Assembly: GCF_014863405.1 (NCBI RefSeq)
Contig: NZ_JACZZA010000010.1
Location: 62,001-126,000 of the forward strand
From: Dyella acidiphila
Lineage (GTDB): Bacteria; Pseudomonadota; Gammaproteobacteria; Xanthomonadales; Rhodanobacteraceae
DNA length: 64,000 nucleotides
Direction: 5' to 3'
Below are positions 17,371-25,210 of the stretch, in pieces. Numbering within the stretch: position 1 is the first letter of the stretch; each line of letters starts with the position of its first letter. The notes below the pieces were generated by a model, which saw only the letters and a program-made list of their open reading frames with translations, made no database searches and had not been told where the DNA came from. A program made the position numbers and the translations under genes.

Positions 17371-17595
17371 ATGCACTTCACGATCTACGCCCACACCCCC
17401 GCGCCCTCCCCGGACCCGATAAAGCCGCCCGCGCCGCCGCCGGAGATACCGCCGGCCGAACCGCCCAATCCCACGCCGCAGCGGCCGCCGCTGACCGAGC
17501 CCGAACCCGGGCCGCCGCCGGTCGGCGACCCCGGCGGCCCGCCGCCCATGCCGCAGGCATGTGTTGCCTACAAGGCCTGCGCCATGCTGAGGTGA
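17371..17595 (+). CDS. Proline-rich small hypothetical protein
   Basis: A 74-residue product, about one third proline, starting MHFTIYAHTPAPSPDPIKPP and made of P-E-P and P-P-x repeats. Very similar short proline-rich proteins are scattered in xanthomonads, function unknown; the composition suggests an extended, disordered chain. It overlaps the convergent DUF4142 gene by 28 bases, so the last nine residues (AYKACAMLR) may be unconstrained. Confidence 0.5.
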   Translation: MHFTIYAHTPAPSPDPIKPPAPPPEIPPAEPPNPTPQRPPLTEPEPGPPPVGDPGGPPPMPQACVAYKACAMLR

Positions 17596-18083
17596 TGCTG
17601 CAGGGTCGGCAACGTTTGTGCCGCAAAGGTCTTCAAGGCGGCATTCTGGCCACTGCTGGATTCATTGTTGAACAGCGCCACGGCATCTTGATGATCCTTC
17701 TGCATCATGGCGGTATACGCCTTATCGAAATCCGCGCCGTGCAGCGACTGCAGTTTCATCAGGTCGGGCTGCTGCTCGACTGTCGCCGCGCCGGCCATGG
17801 TGAAGCCGTTCTTCTGCGCGATGGTGCGCAGCTTGTCGTTGGCCGCGGTGTGATCGCGCACCATGGTGGCGGCAAAGGTTTTCACCTTGGCCGATTGCGC
17901 ATTCGCCGCCGCCAGGCGGCTGGCAATCACTTCCGTATCGCCTGCCGCCGACGCCTTCACCACGAATTGCGCATCGCCGCCGGCCGCCATGGCGGCGCTG
18001 TCGGCCTGCGCGTACAGCGCTCCGGAAAACGCCATGGCCCCGGCCAGGGACAGCATCGCCACCTGCTTGCTAAGGGAAATCAT
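17568..18083 (-). CDS. DUF4142 periplasmic/secreted protein
   Basis: A 171-residue protein with a Sec signal peptide (residues 1-26, MISLSKQVAMLSLAGAMAFS, cut near LYA-QA) and a DUF4142 four-helix bundle: FVVKASAAGDTEVIASRLAA, VKTFAATMVRDHTAANDKL, LMKLQSLHGADFDKAYTAMM and HHLSMAQAL. The family has a ferritin-like helical arrangement, sits in the periplasm and is linked to stress or host contact; no enzyme activity is proven. The ATG at 18083 has GGAGAG ten bases upstream; a start five codons earlier is possible. Confidence 0.88.
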   Translation of the reverse strand: MISLSKQVAMLSLAGAMAFSGALYAQADSAAMAAGGDAQFVVKASAAGDTEVIASRLAAANAQSAKVKTFAATMVRDHTAANDKLRTIAQKNGFTMAGAATVEQQPDLMKLQSLHGADFDKAYTAMMQKDHQDAVALFNNESSSGQNAALKTFAAQTLPTLQHHLSMAQAL

Positions 18084-18286
18084 TGTGCGTCTCTCCACTC
18101 GTGAACGTGGCCTTGACGCTATCAGCGCTTTCGTAACCCTCGTGTCTGCGTAAAGCGAATGAAATGAAACGCTCGCAAGTATTCATTCGCGCAAACCGGT
18201 GCATGAGATTCTCCTGTTTTCGTCACGCAGGCCTAATCCATTCGAATCTATGGTGGCGCGATGACGTACCGCACGGAGCATCCATC

Positions 18287-18631
18287 ATGGGCGATTTCCT
18301 CGTGGCCTATTTCCACACGCAACTGGAAGCCATCACCTCGGCCAACAAACTGCAGGCCTATGGGGTGCAGCGCGAGCGGGTGACCATCCATGTCCCCGAA
18401 CAGGCGGAATTCGACGCCAGCGCATCGCCGCAGGATGTCGCCGCTCCGTCGTATGACCTACGCACCGAAGAACCGCCCGAGGCGCCCCCGCTAAGCGGCA
18501 GCACCACGCTTGCGGTGGCGCTGAAAGATCACAACTCGATCAACGATGTGTGCTCGGTGCTCAAGGATGCCGGTGCCTACCTGATCGACGTGACCGAGAA
18601 AAACGTGGCGCAGGAATATCCCGATATGTAG
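18287..18631 (+). CDS. Hypothetical protein, glycine-zipper-free YflT-like alpha/beta protein
   Basis: This 114-residue soluble acidic protein begins MGDFLVAYFHTQLEAITSAN, with the second half VALKDHNSINDVCSVLKDAGAYLIDVTEKN. The two halves each look like a beta-alpha-beta unit (VAYFHTQLEAITSANKLQAYGV and VALKDHNSINDVCSVLKDAGA), like general-stress proteins of the YflT type, but I do not recognise a specific family. The ATG at 18287 has a GGAG site. It converges with the FtsX permease gene, six bases between stops. Confidence 0.6.
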   Translation: MGDFLVAYFHTQLEAITSANKLQAYGVQRERVTIHVPEQAEFDASASPQDVAAPSYDLRTEEPPEAPPLSGSTTLAVALKDHNSINDVCSVLKDAGAYLIDVTEKNVAQEYPDM

Positions 18632-18637
18632 CTGCCG

Positions 18638-19849
18638 CTATTCGCCGCGGGTCGCCACCACCGGCGGCACGGCGGCGGCACGCTGCGCCGGCGCAAGCAC
18701 GGCGAGCTGGCCGAGCAGCCACAGCACCGCCACGCCGATGGGCAGGTAATACACCGGCAGGCGCGGCAGTTCATACGCCAGCATCAGCCAGATATTGAGG
18801 CCGTAGGCGAGCACCATGCCGATGGCCACGCCCATGCTGACGATCAGAAAATTTTCGGTCTGGAAATAGCGCAGGATGTCGCCGCGCGTCGCACCCAGCG
18901 CACGGCGCACGCCGATCTGCCGGCGCCGCTGCGCCACCCAGAAACTGGCCAGGCCCACGATGCCCAGCGCGGTGACCAGCAGCAGCGCGGCGATCACGCC
19001 GACCAGAATGCCGGTCATGGCCACGTCCTGCGCAAAATAACCGCTGCGCAAATCGGGCAAGGTGCGGCTCTGCTGCTGATCGAGCACCGCCTCGGGTGCG
19101 GCTTTGATGGCCGCCGCACGCGCATCGCGCAGCACGCGTCCGAGCTCTGCCGGCTGTGCGCGCAGCAGATAGTTGCCCGAGAGATGTTTGCCGGGCAACG
19201 CGGGTACATACACCGACCATTCGCGCGTATCCGGACCGCCTTCGCCACCGCCAGGGCGCGCCAGGTGTTCGATCACGCCGGCCACGCGGAAGTGGAATTT
19301 ATCCATCCAGAATTCTTTGCCCAGCGGATCGGCGCCCTGCCACAGATGCGTGGCCAGCGCGCGCGTCACCCACACCGACGCGTCGCTGGGCACGAACTCG
19401 GCCATGCCGCGATAGTCGTCCGCAGCCGGCGGGGGACCGGCAATCAGGTGCAGCCCCAGCGCCTCGAAGCTGCCGGGGCCGGCCGCATAGAAGTCGACCA
19501 CGCCACCATGCTTGAGCCCGGCCGGATCCAGCGAAATACCGGCGGTGCCCGCATGCTCGCCGAACGGCACCGCATTGATCACGCTGACCGCCTGCACGCC
19601 AGGTACCTGGCGCAGCGCCGACAGCACGCGCGCGTTGAGATCCACTTCGTTGCAGTCTTCGCAATCGAGCTTGATCTGCGCCAGCGAGGTTTCATCCACA
19701 CCGCTGTGGATGTGCATCTGCTGCAGGCGACAGGCGATCAGGAAGCAGGCATTGCACAGCACCGCGCAAGCCAGCGCGATCTCCATCGCAATCAGCATGG
19801 TGGCCAGGCGATGACGGCGCAAGGCGGAGAAAATCGGGGCAATATCCAT
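18638..19849 (-). CDS. MacB/FtsX-type ABC transporter permease (second gene)
   Basis: A 403-residue inner-membrane protein with the MacB-type layout: one N-terminal helix (LATMLIAMEIALACAVLCNA), a large periplasmic domain (about 45-275), and three C-terminal helices (ILVGVIAALLLVTALGIVGL, then FLIVSMGVAIGMVLAYGLNI, and YYLPIGVAVLWLLGQLAVLA). It contains the FtsX signature RRRQIGVRRALGATRGDILRYF. MacB-type permeases couple cytoplasmic ATP hydrolysis to export or mechanical work in the periplasm. It follows the paralogous permease at 19861-21183 by 11 bases, so the two probably form a heterodimer. No ATP-binding subunit gene is seen. The frame open to 20425 overlaps the upstream gene and is not used. 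Confidence 0.88.
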   Translation of the reverse strand: MDIAPIFSALRRHRLATMLIAMEIALACAVLCNACFLIACRLQQMHIHSGVDETSLAQIKLDCEDCNEVDLNARVLSALRQVPGVQAVSVINAVPFGEHAGTAGISLDPAGLKHGGVVDFYAAGPGSFEALGLHLIAGPPPAADDYRGMAEFVPSDASVWVTRALATHLWQGADPLGKEFWMDKFHFRVAGVIEHLARPGGGEGGPDTREWSVYVPALPGKHLSGNYLLRAQPAELGRVLRDARAAAIKAAPEAVLDQQQSRTLPDLRSGYFAQDVAMTGILVGVIAALLLVTALGIVGLASFWVAQRRRQIGVRRALGATRGDILRYFQTENFLIVSMGVAIGMVLAYGLNIWLMLAYELPRLPVYYLPIGVAVLWLLGQLAVLAPAQRAAAVPPVVATRGE

Positions 19850-19860
19850 CGCAGGCGTCC

Positions 19861-21183
19861 TTATAGCGTCTTCAGCTGCAGGGCCGGCGCGACGCGGCTG
19901 GCGCGGAATGCCGGCAGCAGCCCGGCAATCAGCGTGGCAGCGATTGCCGCCGCGAAGGTGGTCAGAAACATCGACAGATCCAGATGCACCAGATCGGCAT
20001 ACGCCGCCGGCTGCCGGCGCACGATCCACAAGCCGAGCAAGGTCAGCAGCCAGCCGGCGAACCCGCCGAGCAGGCCGATCACCGAGGCTTCCGCCAGGCA
20101 CTGCACGAATACGGCCGAACGGGTCGCACCCAGCGCGCGCCGCACGCCGATCTCGCCGCCGCGGTGCAGGAATTTCACCAGCAACAGTCCCACCGTATTG
20201 AACAGGCAGATCACCAGGAAGGAGAACGCCAGCCAGGTTTCCAGCTTTACGTCGCTCGGCACCACGTGATTGAAATCCAGCCACTGCATCAGATTGCGCA
20301 TGCGTGTATTGCCGGCGTGGTTGAAGCGTCCCAGCGACATCTGCTGTGCGGCGTAGTCGGCCACGAAGTGCCGATAAGCATCTACCTTGGCGACATCGTT
20401 CAATTGCACCCACAAGCTTACCCACGCGCAGGGCGAATCCTGCTGTGGCGCATTCAGATCGGGCATGTGCCAGCAGGTGAACAGCTCGAATTCATTCTTG
20501 GCGACATCCAGGCCGCTGGAGAACGGCATCATCACGTCCTCCGGCTTGCTGTAGAAATCGGAGCTGTCGCCATCGACGTAGCGGCCGCCCGCCACGGAAT
20601 AGAACAAGGGTGACGGACGCCACGGCTTGAGCACGCCGATGATGGTCATGTCGCTGCCGCGCAGGCGCAGAATGCGGCCGACGCTGTCGGCGCCGCCAAA
20701 CAGTTTTCTGTTCAAGTCATCGGAAATCACCACCACCCTGTTGCGCGCCGTATCGTCCGCTGCGCTCCAGCCGTGTCCGTACTGGAACGGCACCTCGAAC
20801 ATCGGAAAGAAATCCGCGGTAGTAGCCAGCACCAATAGCTTCAAAGCAGGCAGGTTGGCCGAGGGTGCGGTCACGCGCATATCGGCATGGCCGATCAAGG
20901 CCTGACGATCGGCGCGATGTGCCGACCACAGGTCGAAGGCGGAATGGAAATCCATCATGTCCAGGGGATCCTGGCTGTCCTTGTGATCCGGATCGGCATC
21001 CACCTGCGGATAGAACAGCTGGCCGCTGCGGCCCGGCAGCGGATCGCCGGAAAGTATGTGCATCACCGTCAGCGTGGTCATGCTCGCGCCAATGCCCACG
21101 GCAATCGCCAGGATCATCAGCGAGGTCAGCACCCGGTTGCGCCTCAGCCCGCGAAATGCCAACTGCATGTAGTAAGCGAACAT
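19861..21183 (-). CDS. MacB/FtsX-type ABC transporter permease (first gene)
   Basis: A 440-residue permease related to its downstream neighbour. N-terminal helix (SLMILAIAVGIGASMTTLTV), MacB periplasmic core (about 45-310), then three helices with the FtsX signature GGEIGVRRALGATRSAVFVQ. The start MFAYYMQLAFRGLRRNRVLT is typical of MacB-like permeases of xanthomonads, which occur as ATPase plus two permeases, often for antibiotic or peptide resistance. Here the ATPase gene is missing upstream (only an 850-bp stretch without genes), so it may be encoded elsewhere. ATG 21183 is preferred over the frame start at 21243. Confidence 0.88.
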   Translation of the reverse strand: MFAYYMQLAFRGLRRNRVLTSLMILAIAVGIGASMTTLTVMHILSGDPLPGRSGQLFYPQVDADPDHKDSQDPLDMMDFHSAFDLWSAHRADRQALIGHADMRVTAPSANLPALKLLVLATTADFFPMFEVPFQYGHGWSAADDTARNRVVVISDDLNRKLFGGADSVGRILRLRGSDMTIIGVLKPWRPSPLFYSVAGGRYVDGDSSDFYSKPEDVMMPFSSGLDVAKNEFELFTCWHMPDLNAPQQDSPCAWVSLWVQLNDVAKVDAYRHFVADYAAQQMSLGRFNHAGNTRMRNLMQWLDFNHVVPSDVKLETWLAFSFLVICLFNTVGLLLVKFLHRGGEIGVRRALGATRSAVFVQCLAEASVIGLLGGFAGWLLTLLGLWIVRRQPAAYADLVHLDLSMFLTTFAAAIAATLIAGLLPAFRASRVAPALQLKTL

Positions 21184-22034
21184 CCCTCCTCCCCGGTCCG
21201 CATCCACTGCGCGGACAGCATGGCCCCAAACGACAGGCAGCAAGGCGCATGCCAGCTGCTCATTCCAAAAAAACGTCCTTATACATCAAGGCGCTTTCCG
21301 TCCATGGCAGACCGTGCGCGAGTGTCCGCGGACAATCGCTGCGGACAAGCGGACATGCATATAGATGGCATGGCCATCGATCAGCCGACTCGCAATGGCA
21401 AGCACTACAACGCGCAATGTCTTCACGGCTTGTTGACTTGCTGCGTTGCTAGAAGGTATAGGTATAAGCATAGGCCTTGATGGACGCCAGGCTGATACCA
21501 GTCATGGATCCAAGGTCTTCCTCCATACCGAACAGGGGCGCGTTTCCACGCAACGGTCTGGAGTAAGGGGAAACTCATCACCGCAGGATTCTTTCCTTCG
21601 GCTGTAACTGAACACTGTCGCTCATCGCTTGATAGGACCGGTAGATGAACCGCTGTCTCCTAATTGAAAGTCCAGCGAGCTGCGCGTGCGCGGTGGTTGC
21701 CCCTGCCTGCTCGGCAAAGCGGCAGTGCAAATCGATGTCTGTACGCGACCAGGCCAAGAAAAGCGCGCTGCGCGCGCGTGGCAAATGCATCGCCGGCTAT
21801 TCGCCGCCGTTTGCCGCCTGAAAACTCCCTCCTGAGCTAACGACTCGCCTTTCCGGCCGATGTAATCGGGCCGGCGTCTGGTTGTCACCCGGCTGATGGA
21901 TTGACGGCTTGCATCGCGCAGGCCGCCTGGTGCGCCTATCGCAGAAAGGGTTGTCGTGGCGTCATGCCCATGCAAGACCATGCGCCGCGGGATGAGCCCG
22001 TCGGACGGTCGCACCCCTTTCCCGGAGAATTACA
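21184..22034. other. Long intergenic region upstream of the TonB receptor
   Basis: About 850 bases divide the divergent permease and TonB-receptor genes. I see no convincing gene; the short frames lack domains, good starts or coding bias. It should hold the promoters of both directions. A small near-repeat TATAGGTATAAGCATA lies near 21455. No LacI- or GntR-type operator was clearly recognisable. Confidence 0.5.
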
Positions 22035-25013
22035 ATGAAATCCGCTGCTGCCCTCAGCCGTAAACAATTGGCGCTCGCGTTATCCGCCGGACTTGTTTCC
22101 CTCTTCGCCGCCGCCCAGGCCTTCGCCACCGACGTGCATGGCCATCTGCAACAAGATGCCGGCGGTGCACCGGTCGCCAATGCGCGCGTATCGCTCACCG
22201 GCACCAACTACACGACCACCACCGACAAGAACGGCAACTTCGTTTTCGCCAATGTGCCCGCAGGCAGCTATACCGTGTCGGCGAATGTGGCCGGTTTCGC
22301 TACCGCCAATTCGGCGCTGACCGTCGATGCCAGCGGCCAGGCCAATGTGGCGCTGAGCATGAAGAAGGTGGCCGAACTGAAGGGACTTACCGTAGCGGCC
22401 AACCGCTACGACGCTTCCAGCATGCAGATGGACGCGCCCAACACGGTCAACGTGCTGTCGGCGGCCGATCTGCAATACACCGCCGTGCATAACGTGGCCG
22501 AAGCACTGGGCCTGATTCCCGGCGTGAACGTGACCAATACCGGCTCCGGTTATTTCTCCGGCATCGACGGCGCGGCGCGCGGCGAAGGCGTGTATGCCAC
22601 CGTGCGCGGCCTGCCCGCCGACTACGACGTGAACCTGATCAACGGCGTGGAAGTGGCGCAAGGCATGCCGTACAGCCGCAGCGTGCAGTTGAGCCTGCTG
22701 CCGCCGTCGGGGCTGCAGACGATCGTGATGAACAAGACTTCCACCGCCGACATGGACGGCGATGCGATCGGCGGCACCGTGGATTTCCGCACGCCTACCG
22801 CGTTCGACTTCGCCAAGGACACCAGCGGCAGCGTGCAGGTCAGCGGGCGCTCGGAAAGCCGTGCGCAGGATTACAACCAGAGCGGACTGGGCGGCGGCGC
22901 CGCGGCGGACTTCCAGACCAAGTTCGGCAGCGAAAAGCAGTTCGGTGTCTACGCCAGCGCGGATTACGACTATCGCAGCTATGTGAACAGCGAAGAAGCC
23001 GCCGCCACCAGCGCGCTCAACGACGGTTCGTGGGCGTTTGCACGCACCGATGCCGCCGGCAATAGCGCACCCGGCTACAACCCGGCCAAGAATCTCACCA
23101 GCATCGGCATGGACGTGGGCGTCGTGCCCGGCTACGAGCGCCGCTACGGCGGCAATTTCTCGTTCGACTGGAAAGTGGACGAAACGCTCAGCGCCTATCT
23201 GCGCATGACCTACGCCTATGCCGTCACCTCGGAAGACACCTCCTTCACCCAGCTGATTCCGCAGAACGTGACGTACCAGGAAATCGGCAATACCGGCGTG
23301 TACCAGCCCAATATCGGGCGTATTGCCGCGCGCTACTGGTATGAAACCAACCCGGAAGTGGCCGACCTCACCACCTTCCAGCTCGGCGCCGACAAGACCA
23401 TCGGCGGCTGGACCATTTCGCCGAACGTGTTCTACAGCTTCGGCGACAACGATCGTCCCGATCACGTGGAAATCGACGGCCGCGAAGACAAGTATTCGCA
23501 GACCAATTTCCCCTACAGCGGCGGCTCGCTGATGAGCTACGGCGCCGGCGGCTTCCCCTATCCCCAGCTCACGCCGGCGCTGCTGGCCCAGGTCAACAAC
23601 ATCCCCTCGCTGTATGCCAATGACGACGGCGAACTGACCAAGATCTATTCGGGCCAGCGCAAGGGCGGCGCCAAGCTCGATTTCCGCTATGACTTCACCG
23701 ACGGCGCACTGTCGTCGATCCAGTTCGGCGCCAAGTTTGCCGAGAGCGTGCGCAATTTCAGCGACCGCGACTGGTCCACCGCCGGCATCAACGACGGCGT
23801 CACCACGCTGGGCGACCTGGGCATCTTCAACGGCAGCTACAGCGCGATCTTCCCCGGCCAGTACAACTGGAAATCGCCCAAGGTCAGCGAATCGGGCGTC
23901 AGCAACCTGATCCAGCAATACCTGGTGAACAGCGACCTGGACACCTGCGGCAACAGCTACTACATCAATAACTATTACTGCGACAGCCTGCGCGGTGTGG
24001 AAGCGGTCAGCGCGCTCTACGCCAAGGCCACGTTCAATATCGGCAATCTGGAAATCATTCCCGGCTTCCGTTTCGAACATACCGATATCCACAACACCTA
24101 CTGGGTGTCGCCGCAGGACAGCGCCGGCAACGATGTTCCCGGCTATTTCCAGACCAACTACACCCATTACGACGAACCGCTGCCGAGCATCTTCCTCAAC
24201 TACCGCCAGGGCGACGGCGCGGTGTATCGCGCCGGGCTGTGGCAGAGCTATACGCGGCCGTCGCTGTACCAGCTGGGCAGCGGCTCGGAAATCAGCGTGT
24301 CCGACGGTGTCACCACCATCACGCGCGGCAATCCCAACCTGAAGGCCATCAAGGCCACCAACCTCGACCTGTCCGGCCAATGGACCAATAACAACGGCGG
24401 CTATGCCTCGCTGGCCGGCTTCTACAAGCACCTCAGTCATTACATCTACGATGCCGGCGGCGAGCAGGCCAATTCCAGCACCAGCGACCAGGGCACGGTG
24501 CTGTACCAGACGCCGGAAAACGGCGGCAATGCGCGCGTCTACGGCCTGGAGCTGGATACGCACCAGAAGTTCAAGTTCCTGCCCGATCCGTTCGATGGCT
24601 TCGGCGTGGGCTTCAATGCCACGCGCCAGAACACGCATGTAAACCTGGGCACGCCCGGTTTCCAGGACGAGGAAATGCAGAGCGCGCCCAAGTTCATGGC
24701 CAATGCGGAAGTGTTCTACGAAAAGAACGGCTTCTCGCTCAACCTGAGTTATCACTACACCAGCGCATGGCTGGCGAACTACGACTATCTGAACCAGGGC
24801 GCTTCCTGGGACGATCTGTGGATCCGCCCGATCAAGCGCCTGGACCTGCATGCCGGCTACGTGTTCCACAATGGCCTGCAGGTGGATTTCTCCATTTCCA
24901 ACCTGGCCAACAACTACAGCTACTGGGCGCATATCGGCAAGCACAACCTCACCATCTCCGATATCGTCGATACCGGCATGACGTCGTTGCTGACGGTGAA
25001 GTACAACTTCTAA
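22035..25013 (+). CDS. TonB-dependent receptor with carboxypeptidase-regulatory-like N-terminal domain
   Basis: The 992-residue outer-membrane protein has a signal peptide (residues 1-32, ending AAAQAFA). An immunoglobulin-like CarboxypepD_reg domain follows (about 33-110; GAPVANARVSLTGTNYTTTT and GNFVFANVPAGSYTVSAN), then the plug (about 125-240; APNTVNVLSAADLQYTAVHN and GLPADYDVNLINGVEV) and a 22-strand barrel ending SLLTVKYNF. Receptors of this layout in xanthomonads import oligosaccharides and belong to carbohydrate-utilisation loci. GGAGA stands eight bases before the ATG. The following genes encode GH35, permease, kinase and GH4, so the natural substrate is probably a galactose-containing glycan fragment; that is inferred. 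Confidence 0.93.
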   Translation: MKSAAALSRKQLALALSAGLVSLFAAAQAFATDVHGHLQQDAGGAPVANARVSLTGTNYTTTTDKNGNFVFANVPAGSYTVSANVAGFATANSALTVDASGQANVALSMKKVAELKGLTVAANRYDASSMQMDAPNTVNVLSAADLQYTAVHNVAEALGLIPGVNVTNTGSGYFSGIDGAARGEGVYATVRGLPADYDVNLINGVEVAQGMPYSRSVQLSLLPPSGLQTIVMNKTSTADMDGDAIGGTVDFRTPTAFDFAKDTSGSVQVSGRSESRAQDYNQSGLGGGAAADFQTKFGSEKQFGVYASADYDYRSYVNSEEAAATSALNDGSWAFARTDAAGNSAPGYNPAKNLTSIGMDVGVVPGYERRYGGNFSFDWKVDETLSAYLRMTYAYAVTSEDTSFTQLIPQNVTYQEIGNTGVYQPNIGRIAARYWYETNPEVADLTTFQLGADKTIGGWTISPNVFYSFGDNDRPDHVEIDGREDKYSQTNFPYSGGSLMSYGAGGFPYPQLTPALLAQVNNIPSLYANDDGELTKIYSGQRKGGAKLDFRYDFTDGALSSIQFGAKFAESVRNFSDRDWSTAGINDGVTTLGDLGIFNGSYSAIFPGQYNWKSPKVSESGVSNLIQQYLVNSDLDTCGNSYYINNYYCDSLRGVEAVSALYAKATFNIGNLEIIPGFRFEHTDIHNTYWVSPQDSAGNDVPGYFQTNYTHYDEPLPSIFLNYRQGDGAVYRAGLWQSYTRPSLYQLGSGSEISVSDGVTTITRGNPNLKAIKATNLDLSGQWTNNNGGYASLAGFYKHLSHYIYDAGGEQANSSTSDQGTVLYQTPENGGNARVYGLELDTHQKFKFLPDPFDGFGVGFNATRQNTHVNLGTPGFQDEEMQSAPKFMANAEVFYEKNGFSLNLSYHYTSAWLANYDYLNQGASWDDLWIRPIKRLDLHAGYVFHNGLQVDFSISNLANNYSYWAHIGKHNLTISDIVDTGMTSLLTVKYNF

Positions 25014-25033
25014 GCGAAGGCCTCCGCACTTCG

Positions 25034-25185
25034 CCCTCTTCCCTGCGGGGAGAGGGCTGGGGTGAGGGGCCACCCTCGCGCTATGCCAACCATCGCTCGA
25101 AAGCCCAAAACCAACCATCACGCACAGAAATAGTTCGCCGCAAGCCTTGTCCCCTCACCCTGCCATCTCCCTGCAGGGGAGAGGG
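25034..25185. repeat. Inverted repeat pair between TonB-receptor and beta-galactosidase genes
   Basis: Two REP-like copies lie in opposite orientation: 25034-25069 (CCCTCTTCCCTGCGGGGAGA...GGTGAGGGG) and 25151-25185 (CCCCTCACCCTGCC...GGGGAGAGGG). Each also contains its own small hairpin (CCCTGCGGGGAGAGGG type). Transcribed together they can fold into a long stem with an 80-base loop. In a polycistronic message this would set different levels for the receptor and the enzyme genes. Confidence 0.75.
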
Positions 25186-25210
25186 AAAAGCACAGCAGTC
25201 AGGCCCACGC

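Noticed and set aside
18638-20425. Long 595-residue version of the second permease
   Set aside because: The first 192 residues overlap the first permease out of frame; the MacB-type start (MDIAPIFSAL) is at 19849.
22080-25121. Minus-strand ORF of 1013 residues under the TonB receptor
   Set aside because: Typical high-GC antisense shadow: rich in G, A, V, D, H, I, no domain, and opposite a clearly recognised receptor gene.
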